This document shows positions 8,072-16,881 of a stretch of 64,000 nt of DNA, piece by piece. Both the position numbers and the translations under genes were made by a program. This DNA is from an uncultured bacterium. Lineage in GTDB: Bacteria; Vulcanimicrobiota; Xenobia; Xenobiales; Xenobiaceae. The number at the start of each line of letters is the position of its first letter. The stretch's first letter is position 1. Below the pieces are notes generated by a model. The model had not been told where the DNA came from, did not search any database, and worked only from the letters and a program-made list of their open reading frames with translations. The stretch lies in assembly GCA_934644775.1 (NCBI GenBank), contig CAKUDB010000012.1, positions 1 to 64,000 on the forward strand, in the 5' to 3' direction.

Positions 8072-8202
8072 CTTTTAAGGCACCTCTTGCATAATGAGTC
8101 GGACGTCTGCAACTTTAGGGATACAGAATATTCTTGCTTAGACAACTCTGTTTCGCAGTCTCTACAGAGAACGGGAATAAGGAGCTCGGCTTGGGCAAGC
8201 AT
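8068..8202 (-). CDS. Possible 44-aa zinc-ribbon-like small protein
   Basis: The frame gives a short protein starting MLAQAELLIPVLCRDCETEL and ending with CKRCLKR. It has two CxxC pairs 24 residues apart, as in small zinc ribbons. Its stop overlaps the ytxH start as ATGA, a typical sign of translational coupling, and a GGAAG lies 12 bases before ATG 8202. The frame extends further upstream to a TTG at 8256. I do not recognise it, and at this length it may be spurious. Confidence 0.35.
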   Translation of the reverse strand: MLAQAELLIPVLCRDCETELSKQEYSVSLKLQTSDSLCKRCLKR

Positions 8203-8312
8203 AATTTTATACTGCTTCCGTGTCCTGCGGTACAGTAGACTACCAACTTTCGCCAATAGGTGGTGATGACCTGCCTATTTTAGGCCGACAAAGTTAGATC
8301 GTAAAACGATTT

Positions 8313-9611
8313 TTAGTTATTAGCCGAGTTCTCAAAGCCTAATCTGCAGCCTTTGTAGATAGGAAATAGGCAGAAAAGGACAGCCGCCGTAACAGTAAAG
8401 ATAAAAATGGCTAAGAGAGAGTAGAAATTGGTAATAAATAGGTTTTCGCTACTTAAAAAACTGTAGGAAACGCTGATTCTGTTAATAAGGTTGCCTCCCA
8501 AACAGCCTAAGATAAGGCCTACAAAAGCGCCAGTCAATCCGGTAGCCAAGCTGCGAATAAGGTATATTTTACCTATATCGCTCGGAGCAGCTCCCAAAGC
8601 TATGTAAAGAGCCAACTTGCGACTGTGGTTCTTAATTTCTAGATTTAAGTTGGAATATAAAGTGAAGCCGGCACAGCAGCTTAACAAAATAGAAAAGATA
8701 GTAATGGCCAAACGAATCCAAGTTAAAGCTTGGGAGGTTTGTTGAGCCAACTCTACTCCCGGAGCTTTGAGGCGCAAACTCTCCAATTTTTGTAAAAAAT
8801 AAGGAATTTTAGCACTCTCTTCCACGTAGACTAAAGCTGCTTGGCATTTTAAAGGCTCATTGCTTAATTGTTGGGCCAGATCGTAGGGAATATTAGGGCC
8901 GCTGACGCCTACCAAAGGAGAGATACCAACTATTTTACAGCGCAAGTTGGCTTGGATTTGGGAGTCGGTCGAAAAGGTGCTGTGCCCTATTTCTAGAGTA
9001 AAATGGCGACCAATTAGGGCTTGACTATTTAGATTGGGTAAGTCGGTATGGATACTGACTCCGGAAAGTAAGGCGTCGACTACAGCTGAAGATAGCAAAC
9101 ATTCTACTTCTTGTTTATGGCTAACTGGGGTAGAGAGGGGCGGATCTGAAGTTGGCTTAGGGCCACTTTCTAACGAAGGGGCAGAAATTGCCCCTGAATT
9201 GTCATTGGTAAATTGATTGATGAAGTCTCGATCGACGGCATCAACCAAAATATCACTAACAAAGTTTTGGTCGGCATAGGAAGCTTTTAGGGAGGCGGGT
9301 CGTTCTAATCTGGCCAGGCGATAAACCGCCTTAACACCATCGATAGCTCGCAAACCTTGCAAATTAGCTTCACTTAAATAACTATCTATACTTAGGGGGC
9401 CTAAACTGAAGCGATCGGCTTCGACTCGTATATAATTGGGTAAGTCTCCTACTAGGCGTTTTTGGACTATCTCTTCCAAACCGAAAGAGACGCCCAACAG
9501 TATCAGAGCCGAAGCGGCTACAAAAGTTAGGCAAAAGATGGAGCTAAATTTGCCAAAAGGAGAAACTCCCAATTCTCCTAGAGCTAAACGGACTAAACGG
9601 GAAAATAACAT
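8313..9611 (-). CDS. ABC transporter permease, FtsX/MacB type
   Basis: The 432-residue protein has one N-terminal membrane helix (about residues 26-46), a large extracytoplasmic domain to about residue 295, and three C-terminal helices (about 300-325, 350-375, 390-415): the FtsX/MacB/LolC plan. Its start is four bases after the stop of the ATPase gene at 9616, so the pair is one unit. Such systems move lipids, lipoproteins or peptides out of the membrane, or transmit force to cell-wall enzymes. The cargo cannot be told. Confidence 0.85.
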   Translation of the reverse strand: MLFSRLVRLALGELGVSPFGKFSSIFCLTFVAASALILLGVSFGLEEIVQKRLVGDLPNYIRVEADRFSLGPLSIDSYLSEANLQGLRAIDGVKAVYRLARLERPASLKASYADQNFVSDILVDAVDRDFINQFTNDNSGAISAPSLESGPKPTSDPPLSTPVSHKQEVECLLSSAVVDALLSGVSIHTDLPNLNSQALIGRHFTLEIGHSTFSTDSQIQANLRCKIVGISPLVGVSGPNIPYDLAQQLSNEPLKCQAALVYVEESAKIPYFLQKLESLRLKAPGVELAQQTSQALTWIRLAITIFSILLSCCAGFTLYSNLNLEIKNHSRKLALYIALGAAPSDIGKIYLIRSLATGLTGAFVGLILGCLGGNLINRISVSYSFLSSENLFITNFYSLLAIFIFTVTAAVLFCLFPIYKGCRLGFENSANN

Positions 9612-9615
9612 AACT

Positions 9616-10365
9616 TTACATTTTTCCGGGCGATGGTGTTTGCAAAGAGGCTATATCGAGGAGGCGATCCGGCTCAAAATCAGCTTCTGGTAAATAATGA
9701 GCGCTCATGAGGATGGCTACAGGCGAAACTTGCTGCAGCTTCCGTAGTGTTTCCAGCAAGATCAGGCTGTTTGGCAAATCCAGATGGGCCATAGGCTCGT
9801 CGGCTAAGAGCAAAACCGGTTTATTGAGTAAAGCTCTTATTACGGCTACCCTTTGTCTTTGGCCGCCGGAAAGGTAAGCCGCTTTAGTATCCCTGTAAGA
9901 GCTCATACCTAGGATATTGAGCAATTCTTTAGCTCTTCGGCTACCTTCTTCTAAGGATTGGCGGCCAAAGTAGAGAGGCAGCATAACGTTTTGCCAAACA
10001 GTACGTTGGTCGTCTAAATTTGCTTCCTGAAAGATAAAACCTATGTTTTGCTGCCTAAAGCGAGCCCTCTGGACTTGAGTCATGGAGCTAATTAGAGAAC
10101 CGTTTATATAAACGGAACCGCGCTGCGGCTTAATTAGTCCGCCTAAAATTTTGAGCAATGTAGTTTTGCCGGAGCCGGAAGCGCCTTGCAGCAAAACAAA
10201 TGCACCGGTTTCTATTTGCAAATTTAGACCTTGTAGAGCAAAAGACGAACCGTCGGAAGCTGTAGCCCCGACATGGCGGCCCGAAGCATAAGTAAAGTAC
10301 AGGTTAGAGCAACTGACCGCAGCTTTTTGTTGGTCTACTTGGGTGGTGGCCTGCTTTAGAGTCAT
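9616..10365 (-). CDS. ABC transporter ATP-binding protein, LolD/MacB type
   Basis: A 249-residue ATPase with Walker A LLQGASGSGKTTLLK (about residues 57-71), Q-loop IGFIFQEANL, signature YLSGGQRQRVAV (about 162-173), Walker B VLLLADEPMAHLDL, and the switch histidine in SAHY. The order and length fit the MacB/LolD exporter subfamily. It lies between sppA and the FtsX-like permease with gaps of only 4-5 bases. A short N-terminal extension precedes the first strand. Confidence 0.92.
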   Translation of the reverse strand: MTLKQATTQVDQQKAAVSCSNLYFTYASGRHVGATASDGSSFALQGLNLQIETGAFVLLQGASGSGKTTLLKILGGLIKPQRGSVYINGSLISSMTQVQRARFRQQNIGFIFQEANLDDQRTVWQNVMLPLYFGRQSLEEGSRRAKELLNILGMSSYRDTKAAYLSGGQRQRVAVIRALLNKPVLLLADEPMAHLDLPNSLILLETLRKLQQVSPVAILMSAHYLPEADFEPDRLLDIASLQTPSPGKM

Positions 10366-10370
10366 TTTTT

Positions 10371-11582
10371 TTAATGGCGTTGGGAGAACTCAGAAGGCAA
10401 CATATACATAGGCTGGCAGTTGCTCTGAGGCAGGGAAGTGGGCCCAGGGCCGCCTCCTAAAGCGGCTTTCCAGGGGGCCCGGCTGAGACTAGACAGATTT
10501 TGTAAGCTAGAAGAGACGCTGCCTAAACTATCCCAGAACGAAGTTTTGTTAGTAATACAGATAATGGAAGCCTGGGGAGCTTTGGCCAGAGCGCGGGCTT
10601 TTTGATAAAGATCTTGGCGGTAGCCGATTTGGTCGATCAACTTGTGCTTTAGAGCTTGTTCGCTACTGTAAATACGTCCGTCGGCCAATTTTTTGACTTG
10701 GTCTTTGTTAAGTTTACCTTTACGCCCTTGGGCCACAATATCGGTAAATCTATTCCAACTCTGAGTAACTAAAGTTTGCAATAATTGACGTTCTTCAGGG
10801 CGCATCTGGCGATAAGTTGAACCAATATCTTTAAAAGAAGCGCCTCCGTTAGCATTTAAGGAGGTGATAGTATTGACGTTGACACCTACTTTACCCATCA
10901 ATTTGCTAATTTCTGGAACTTCCATAATTACGCCTATAGAGCCTGTCCAGGTTGTAGGTAGGGCCATAATATAATCGGCAGCCATAGCCGAATAGTAGCC
11001 GCCAGAACAAGCCATTCCCTCAAACATAGCAATTACTGGAACTTTCTGCTCTTGTTTGAACTGCATAATTTCATGATAAATATTATCGGAGGCGGTGACA
11101 CTACCTCCGGGAGAGTTGATGTCGAGAATTAAAGCTTTAACATTTTCTTGCTTGGCAATATATTTTAAAGCATAAGTAATATCTTCGGACGTAACTAAGC
11201 CGCTCTGGCTGCTACCTGTCCAGTCGCCAGAGACGATAGTACCGTAAATGGGCAAAATAAAAATATTACCGTTATCTTGGGTTGAGTTACTTGAGGCCAC
11301 TTTAGTCAATTTCCCATTTTTAGAGGCGGGGCTCTCTTTAGAAACTTCGTCGATAAGGTAAAGCTTGTAATTGGAAGGCTCTGATTTATCCTCCGGGGTA
11401 GATTCGTCGCTACATACTATGGCAAAGTAAGTAAGACCGACGGCCGATCCCACCATACCCAGAATAACTAGAACCAATACCCCAATTATAGCTATATAGC
11501 ATCCTTTACCATTTTTGGAGGAATTATGGCTATTTTCTTGGCGTGGTTCAGAATTTGAACTTTCTTGCATATTATTATCCAA
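10371..11582 (-). CDS. sppA: Signal peptide peptidase SppA-like serine protease
   Basis: It degrades leftover signal peptides in the membrane. A single N-terminal membrane helix (YIAIIGVLVLVILGMVGSAV) is followed by the S49 protease domain: nucleophile serine in GMACSGGYYSAM, general-base lysine in SFKDIGSTYRQM, and GRIYSSEQALKHKLID in the oligomerisation region. This is the short single-domain form known from Gram-positives and archaea, not the 67-kDa E. coli form. AAAGG lies eight bases before TTG 11582, which I prefer; the frame is open to a GTG at 11591, and ATG 11570 is a third choice. The C-terminal 50 residues are low-complexity. The minus-strand ABC exporter follows directly. Confidence 0.88.
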   Translation of the reverse strand: MDNNMQESSNSEPRQENSHNSSKNGKGCYIAIIGVLVLVILGMVGSAVGLTYFAIVCSDESTPEDKSEPSNYKLYLIDEVSKESPASKNGKLTKVASSNSTQDNGNIFILPIYGTIVSGDWTGSSQSGLVTSEDITYALKYIAKQENVKALILDINSPGGSVTASDNIYHEIMQFKQEQKVPVIAMFEGMACSGGYYSAMAADYIMALPTTWTGSIGVIMEVPEISKLMGKVGVNVNTITSLNANGGASFKDIGSTYRQMRPEERQLLQTLVTQSWNRFTDIVAQGRKGKLNKDQVKKLADGRIYSSEQALKHKLIDQIGYRQDLYQKARALAKAPQASIICITNKTSFWDSLGSVSSSLQNLSSLSRAPWKAALGGGPGPTSLPQSNCQPMYMLPSEFSQRH

Positions 11583-11616
11583 TTTAAACACCTTTATAGA
11601 AAATGTTACTTACGTT

Positions 11617-11644
11617 ATTATACAAAAAGTTAAGGGTGGTACAA
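11617..11644 (-). promoter_or_regulatory. Promoter of sppA and the ABC exporter
   Basis: On the minus strand a -35 TTGTAC (11639-11644), 16-base spacer and perfect -10 TATAAT (11617-11622) lie 35 bases before the sppA start. The -35 abuts the upstream terminator. Confidence 0.65.
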
Positions 11645-11647
11645 TAA

Positions 11648-11704
11648 AAGAGCGAAGAGTTTCGCCTCCTAATCAGGCTCCTGAAAAGGGCGTTCTTCGC
11701 TCTT
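11648..11704 (-). terminator. Terminator hairpin before sppA
   Basis: AAGAGCGAAGA (11648-11658) pairs with TCTTCGCTCTT (11694-11704), and TTTTATT follows on the minus strand. It ends the long minus-strand run from 19224 to 11795. Confidence 0.8.
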
Positions 11705-11794
11705 ATTCTTAAATAATAATAGGTTAAGATGCTAAGCATAACTATATCTACTCACGTTAGAGAAGCTTAGACCCTAACACCTTGGAAAGAATAT

Positions 11795-12238
11795 TTACCA
11801 AACGGGAGTAAGGGCTTCGAAAGTAACCTCTTTACCTTCATCGTTAGTATAAGTCAGCCAAATTCTGATCTTTTGCTTGTTGCTGCGGCTGTAGTCCTCC
11901 CACTTAAAGTGGACGAACTCTCTAGCTCCGGGATCGAGTTCTTCGATGGTCTTATCTAAATCTTCCAATTCCCGCTTGTTGTCATAAATTTTTATATTGA
12001 CTTTAATATCTTTTTGGGTCTCGCGGCTTAAATTTTTGACCCACAGTGTGCAAGTACGCTTTACGCCGGTAGTTTCGTTGTCAAAAGAGTTTCTGTCTAC
12101 AGTAGCTTTTATGACGGCTATAGGGTGTTCATCCTTCTTCTCTTTGTGCTTTTTGGCAGCCCAAACGTCTAGAGAGCACAAACCCAAAACTAAAGCTGCT
12201 GTTAAAACTACGCCTAAAAGTATTCTAATTTTACGCAT
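11795..12238 (-). CDS. Secreted protein of unknown function
   Basis: The 147-residue product has a clear signal peptide (MRKIRILLGVVLTAALVLGL, cleavage near VWA-AKK), then a Lys-rich stretch and a domain of alternating strands (TCTLWVKNLS, IKVNIKIYD, EFVHFKW, KIRIWLTYTND) that reads like an immunoglobulin-type beta sandwich similar to FxLYD-like domains. GAGG five bases upstream selects ATG 12238 over a GTG at 12250. I cannot name the family. It lies between the MoaB/CinA-like gene and sppA. Confidence 0.65.
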   Translation of the reverse strand: MRKIRILLGVVLTAALVLGLCSLDVWAAKKHKEKKDEHPIAVIKATVDRNSFDNETTGVKRTCTLWVKNLSRETQKDIKVNIKIYDNKRELEDLDKTIEELDPGAREFVHFKWEDYSRSNKQKIRIWLTYTNDEGKEVTFEALTPVW

Positions 12239-12299
12239 TTTTTTCCTCACATTCTTGAACTAGAAGAGATGCTTTTTTTAGCAAAGAGCGCTCTTCCTT

Positions 12300-13052
12300 T
12301 TAAGAAATTACGCTTAAATCTTTAGGCAGCTGCTTGAGGAAAAACTCTTTGGCAGCAACTAAAGAGGTTTCGTCAGGAGCTTCAAAAGTAATCTTGATCG
12401 TAAAAGAATCGGGCTCTCCAGGTTCAAAGGAAGGGTAAGAACCGAAACGCACTTGGGGAAATTTTAGTACAGAGCAATTTAAAGCAGCGGTCAGCCTAGT
12501 TTCGACACCTTTTATAAAAATTTCTTCGTGACGAAGAGGCAGGCCGACGAATATGGGCATAATCTGCTCTAAATAGTGGCTATACAACTTAGGTAAGCCG
12601 GGCAAAAGGTAGATATTCTTGACGTAGACTTGGGGTAGAAAGTAGTCGTCGCTATAAGAGGTAGGAAGCAAAAGCTCAGCTTCGGCAGGAACCAGGGCCA
12701 GGCGGCTTTGGGCCGCCGTAAGAGTTGTGCTTTTGTAGTGGCGGGAGATAACCCTTTCTAAGTAGCTATGTTTGATAACTTGCTGTCTTAAGGCTTGGGC
12801 TACGCCCTCGACGGTCACGTCGTCGTGGGTGGGCCCTATGCCGCCGGAAGTTATCAAGTAGTCGTAAGTGGAGCTGAGTCTTTTTACAGCTTCAGCTATA
12901 TCATCTATCCTATCAGGAACTATTTCAACTTTAGCTAAGATTATGCCTTTTTCATAAAATTTTTTAGCCGTATAGGCAATATTAGTGTCAAGTACCAGGC
13001 CACTTAAAATTTCTTGCCCTATTACTAGTAAGGCTACTCGGGAAGCTTCCAT
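12300..13052 (-). CDS. MoaB/CinA-N-like molybdopterin-binding domain protein
   Basis: The N-terminal 160 residues are a MoaB/Mog fold: IGQEILSGLVLDTN, then ITSGGIGPTHDDVT at about residues 67-80, the hallmark of the COG1058 family (CinA N-domain and the FLAD1-type pyrophosphatase). The protein stops at 250 residues with no C-terminal CinA deamidase domain. In CinA this N-domain acts as an ADP-ribose or FAD pyrophosphatase; here the substrate is unknown. It directly follows the GT39 gene on the minus strand. Confidence 0.8.
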   Translation of the reverse strand: MEASRVALLVIGQEILSGLVLDTNIAYTAKKFYEKGIILAKVEIVPDRIDDIAEAVKRLSSTYDYLITSGGIGPTHDDVTVEGVAQALRQQVIKHSYLERVISRHYKSTTLTAAQSRLALVPAEAELLLPTSYSDDYFLPQVYVKNIYLLPGLPKLYSHYLEQIMPIFVGLPLRHEEIFIKGVETRLTAALNCSVLKFPQVRFGSYPSFEPGEPDSFTIKITFEAPDETSLVAAKEFFLKQLPKDLSVIS

Positions 13053-13065
13053 AATTCTAGTCCAC

Positions 13066-14739
13066 TTAGTCTCCTTTTACAGTTGCACTAGGATCGACTT
13101 TAGAGGGTACCGATACGGAGTCAGGATGGCTATTTACGTCTAAACCTAAACTTTCCAAAATATCTTCGCCAGCTAATTCCCCTTCCAAATCGGGGATGCC
13201 TTTGTAATTGATACAGTAATAGAACTTGTAGCGACGTACAGGAGCACTGCCGCGAAAGACGGTTAAGCGATTCCCTGTAGGATCGACACTATCAAAATGG
13301 CTCTTTAATTCGGCCAAATTGAAAGGCTCGCGGGGATAGAACTTTCCGTTGCTATGTAAATCTTCAGCTATAACATAAAGGCAATTCCAGCCTTTAAAAT
13401 CGCCTTTTTGACTCCAATAGTCGAAGCCCTTGGTTCTTTCACCGTATAAATTCTCAGCTACAGTAAGTTGAGGAAGCTTAGTATAATAAGCTAGTTCGCT
13501 AGCTGTCTGATAGCCGTGACCAGCTAAGAAACACTGTCCATTGTTGTAATTGGCACTAACAATTTCCAAGGCCGTTTGGCCCATATTTTTCCAACCGTAA
13601 ATTTCATTAAAGCGGTTTAAGGGAGTGACAGTAAAAAAGGTAACTATCCAAGGAGTTAAACTCATAAGCAAAGCGGGCACAAAGACAGCCCCTAAGATAA
13701 ATTGCCATTTGCGGTTGTACCAGGCTTTTAGTTCTTCCAAAAGGGCGGCTGTAGCAATAATTAACGCCGGATATACTGGTAAAGGCCAGTTGAGTTGCAC
13801 CAAACGAGCTAGAGCTACTGTAGCTACTATAAAGGCAAATGGCAGAAAAGCACATACTAGATAGAGCCAACGCTCGTCTTTAATGCGCTTACAACTTTGC
13901 CACCCCACCCAAATTAGAAGAAGTAACCCGAAAGGAGTAGGCAAAGCGGCAATATTAAGCAAAGAACCACCTACAATGTCTAGCCAGGTGTTGGCTTCAA
14001 AGAAACGAGAAACACCTTGGAAAAGGAAAGAAGCCCACTCATGTTGGGTGTTCCAGTAAAGTACCGGACTAAAAACTAACCAACATAAAATAATGCCGAC
14101 ATAAAATTGCCAACACTTGAAGAGGTGATACTTTTTCTTTAGGGAGATAATTAAAATTGGGGCCAAAGGAGCCAAGAGGCCGGGATACTTAGCCAGCATA
14201 GCTAGACCGGTAGCCCCACCTATAACTAGCCACCAGATAGGCCTTTCATCTTCATAAAGCCGATAACCGACACACATAACTAAACTCCAGAAGAATAATA
14301 GTGGGGCATCGGGAAAGACAAATATTGAGTAAATCTCAAATACTGGCAACAGTGAAGCCAAAACGGCGGTAATAAAACCAGTTTTAGCCCCGAAAAGATC
14401 GCAAGCCAAACGATGGATAAAGAATAAGGCACCAGCAAAGCAAAGAATAGTGGGCAAGCGAACCCAAATTTCTGCATTACCGCCCAATTGGGTGGAAATA
14501 TAAATTAGCCAACCTACTAAAGGCGGGTGGTCGAAATATGACCAATCTAAGTGCTGACTATACAGCCAATAATAGGCTTCTTCGTATTTTAATTCAGCTA
14601 GAGCGCTAAAGATAATACGAAATAGAGTAGTAATTATCAGTAAATTCAGAAAACGAAAATTCCATCTCCACTCCTCACTGGAAGCTGCCTTAGCTTTTTC
14701 TTGGGGGGAAGGAGAGGAAATTTCTTTATTTTTGCTCAT
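13066..14739 (-). CDS. Glycosyltransferase family 39 membrane protein (ArnT/PMT-like)
   Basis: A 557-residue polytopic protein with about a dozen hydrophobic helices. The first extracytoplasmic loop carries ELKYEEAYYW and HLDWSYFDHPPLVGW, the acidic metal/lipid-phosphate motif of GT39-type enzymes, which use a polyprenyl-phosphate sugar donor to decorate an acceptor outside the membrane. The C-terminal 150 residues form a soluble domain. It overlaps the upstream glycosyltransferase by 14 bases and is translated with it. The acceptor could be lipid A, another glycolipid or protein. Confidence 0.85.
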   Translation of the reverse strand: MSKNKEISSPSPQEKAKAASSEEWRWNFRFLNLLIITTLFRIIFSALAELKYEEAYYWLYSQHLDWSYFDHPPLVGWLIYISTQLGGNAEIWVRLPTILCFAGALFFIHRLACDLFGAKTGFITAVLASLLPVFEIYSIFVFPDAPLLFFWSLVMCVGYRLYEDERPIWWLVIGGATGLAMLAKYPGLLAPLAPILIISLKKKYHLFKCWQFYVGIILCWLVFSPVLYWNTQHEWASFLFQGVSRFFEANTWLDIVGGSLLNIAALPTPFGLLLLIWVGWQSCKRIKDERWLYLVCAFLPFAFIVATVALARLVQLNWPLPVYPALIIATAALLEELKAWYNRKWQFILGAVFVPALLMSLTPWIVTFFTVTPLNRFNEIYGWKNMGQTALEIVSANYNNGQCFLAGHGYQTASELAYYTKLPQLTVAENLYGERTKGFDYWSQKGDFKGWNCLYVIAEDLHSNGKFYPREPFNLAELKSHFDSVDPTGNRLTVFRGSAPVRRYKFYYCINYKGIPDLEGELAGEDILESLGLDVNSHPDSVSVPSKVDPSATVKGD

Positions 14740-15682
14740 TTAACGTGTCTTCTATAGCGTCGAAATAATGGATAGTAGAGAGCTGGCGGGCGCACCAAGC
14801 GTCGAAACCGGTTAAAGGTGTATCGTCGCTCATTTCCGGTCGGTTTAGACGTTCCAAACATAGCTTCTGCAACCAGTCACCTAGGCGAGTAAATTTATAT
14901 ACGGCTAGGCGGGCAGCATGGATACCGGTAGCCAGGCGAGAGCGCGGGCGGTCATGTTTCTCTACGTACAATACGGCGGTGCGCCCTTTGGCTTCGGCTT
15001 GCTTAAGCATACGGGGAATATCTTGGCGTTTCGGAGTACGTTTCACATGGAAGCCGATAGCTTTATAATTATTTTGTTTCTTCAACCCTAAAGCCATCAA
15101 ACGCAAACCGACTTCCTGATCTTCCCAGCCGTACTCTTTGAAGTCTTCATCGAAGCCGCCGATAGCTAAAAGGTGGCGTCGTTTTACAGAGACATTGGAA
15201 GTCCAGAAAAATGAGGTAGAAATATCGGCCATAGTAAATTGCGGATTCTGCGGACGTCGGGGCTCGGAGACATGGTTTACCCAACCGTTGCATACGATCT
15301 TGTCGTAAGAAGCGTGGGTTAAGACATGTTGGCGCAACAAATCTGGATCGGCAATAACGTCGTCATCGATAATTAAAATAACGCGACCGCGACAAGCTCG
15401 AAGGCCAGTATTGCGAGCTGTCGAGAGGCCGGCATTTTTTTCGTGGCGCAAGACGGCCAGATGATAGGGAAGATCTAAGCTTTCAGCCATCTCTTTAGTT
15501 CCGTCAGTTGAGCCATCGTCCACCAAAACTACTTCAAAACGATCGGCAGGTAAAGTCTGGTCTTTTAAAGACTCCAAAACGACTCGCAAAACATTTTGGC
15601 GATTGTGGGAGCAAATTTGGACGGACAATTCATACTTGTCCTCAACTTTCATTAGCTCGGCAAATTCATCTTTTCTTTCCAT
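14726..15682 (-). CDS. Family 2 glycosyltransferase
   Basis: GT2 enzyme of 318 residues: LSVQICSHNRQNVLRVVLES at the start, FEVVLVDDGSTDGT (about residues 48-61), the DxD-type site VILIIDDDVIADPDLL (about 99-114), and the acceptor-side GGFDEDFKEYGWEDQEVGLR. It transfers a sugar from a nucleotide donor in the cytoplasm. GAGG is placed well before ATG 15682. It overlaps the GT39 gene and resembles the next gene upstream, so the pair may have arisen by duplication. Confidence 0.88.
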   Translation of the reverse strand: MERKDEFAELMKVEDKYELSVQICSHNRQNVLRVVLESLKDQTLPADRFEVVLVDDGSTDGTKEMAESLDLPYHLAVLRHEKNAGLSTARNTGLRACRGRVILIIDDDVIADPDLLRQHVLTHASYDKIVCNGWVNHVSEPRRPQNPQFTMADISTSFFWTSNVSVKRRHLLAIGGFDEDFKEYGWEDQEVGLRLMALGLKKQNNYKAIGFHVKRTPKRQDIPRMLKQAEAKGRTAVLYVEKHDRPRSRLATGIHAARLAVYKFTRLGDWLQKLCLERLNRPEMSDDTPLTGFDAWCARQLSTIHYFDAIEDTLNEQK

Positions 15683-15746
15683 CTTTTGTCCTCACTTGTC
15701 AATCGCTATTTAAGTTAATTATCAATAAATTGCCCAATATTGCAGA

Positions 15747-16853
15747 CTAAAAAGATTGAGTCCTCTTTAGTCTGTCTAGGCCGGCCTCTAAATAGGCTTT
15801 TTCAATTAACATATCCTGAGCGAACTTTTGGGGGAAAACTTTACTTTCACCACGGGCGCTGGTAACTAGCATTTTTTGCCATGGCCCTTGGGTAAATAAG
15901 TTGTTGCGCCAACTGTTGGCCCAGTGCAAACCGCTGCGCAAACGCATTAAAAAGCTCGGATAGCGCAAATAAAGCTCTGCAGCCGAAGCACCGTCTTTTT
16001 GGGCCGTCCTTATTCTAGCTTCCCAAGTTTCCGGTGGCTTTAAATGGTAAACGATGGCCTCCAAACTAAAGCGCCTTTTGAGTCCTAAACGCTTTAAACG
16101 TACAGCCAATTCCGCATCTTCCCAGCGGGGAAAAGAGGTGTCAAAAAGGCCGGCCGCGATTAAATGGTGGCGGTATAAGGAAGCGTTGCTGGTACAGAGA
16201 TAGTTCATAGAAAAATGTTTGAACATGTGCCAATCGCTACCGCTCCATTCTTTCCATAAATCGGCCAAGCCAGCAAATAAGCCTCCCCCTTTTTTGTGGC
16301 TGTGAGCTAATTGGGGAGCACCGCTACTTAAAAATGAAGCTGTCGCTAAATTGGCTGTACCCAAAGTTGGATCCGAACCGGAAACTTGGCGCAATTGTTG
16401 GTTAGCGGTTTGCTTGAGCTTGTCTGAGGCAGCCAAAGCCGAAGCTAAAAGTTCGTCGTCGCTATCTAAAGGACAGGGCAGAGAAGCAAAATTTATAACT
16501 GGACCGCGCACTACCAAATTGGGCTCAGCTTTATGCAGACGCTGGTGCTCCAGCAAAAGATTGGGATGGAGCATAACATCATCGTCGACGAACATACAAA
16601 TTAGCCCTTTGGCTGCCATTATACCGCGATTGCGGGCTGTAGAAGTGCCGCTGTTAGGCTGATGAATTATCGTTATATTGAAAGGAAAAGTTTCAGCTTT
16701 AAGCTGAGAGGTCTCATCTTGAGAGCCGTCGTCTACTAAAATTACCTCAAAACTTTTTTGGGGGAAATTGAGCCTTTCAATATGTTTTAAGCAATGACGC
16801 AAAGCGCCTATCCTATTATAGGTAGGTACAATAAGACTAAATTCTATAGCCAT
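15747..16853 (-). CDS. Family 2 glycosyltransferase
   Basis: GT2 enzyme of 368 residues: FSLIVPTYNRIGALRHCLKH, FEVILVDDGSQDET, the DxD-type LICMFVDDDVMLHPNLL and FDTSFPRWEDAELAVRLKRL. Compared with its neighbour it has a roughly 70-residue insertion (about residues 120-195) between the DxD site and the acceptor region. GGAGG lies upstream of ATG 16853. It is part of the glycan gene run that ends at 13066. Confidence 0.87.
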   Translation of the reverse strand: MAIEFSLIVPTYNRIGALRHCLKHIERLNFPQKSFEVILVDDGSQDETSQLKAETFPFNITIIHQPNSGTSTARNRGIMAAKGLICMFVDDDVMLHPNLLLEHQRLHKAEPNLVVRGPVINFASLPCPLDSDDELLASALAASDKLKQTANQQLRQVSGSDPTLGTANLATASFLSSGAPQLAHSHKKGGGLFAGLADLWKEWSGSDWHMFKHFSMNYLCTSNASLYRHHLIAAGLFDTSFPRWEDAELAVRLKRLGLKRRFSLEAIVYHLKPPETWEARIRTAQKDGASAAELYLRYPSFLMRLRSGLHWANSWRNNLFTQGPWQKMLVTSARGESKVFPQKFAQDMLIEKAYLEAGLDRLKRTQSF

Positions 16854-16881
16854 GGCGCTGCCCTTCCTCCCTTAGTTTAGC

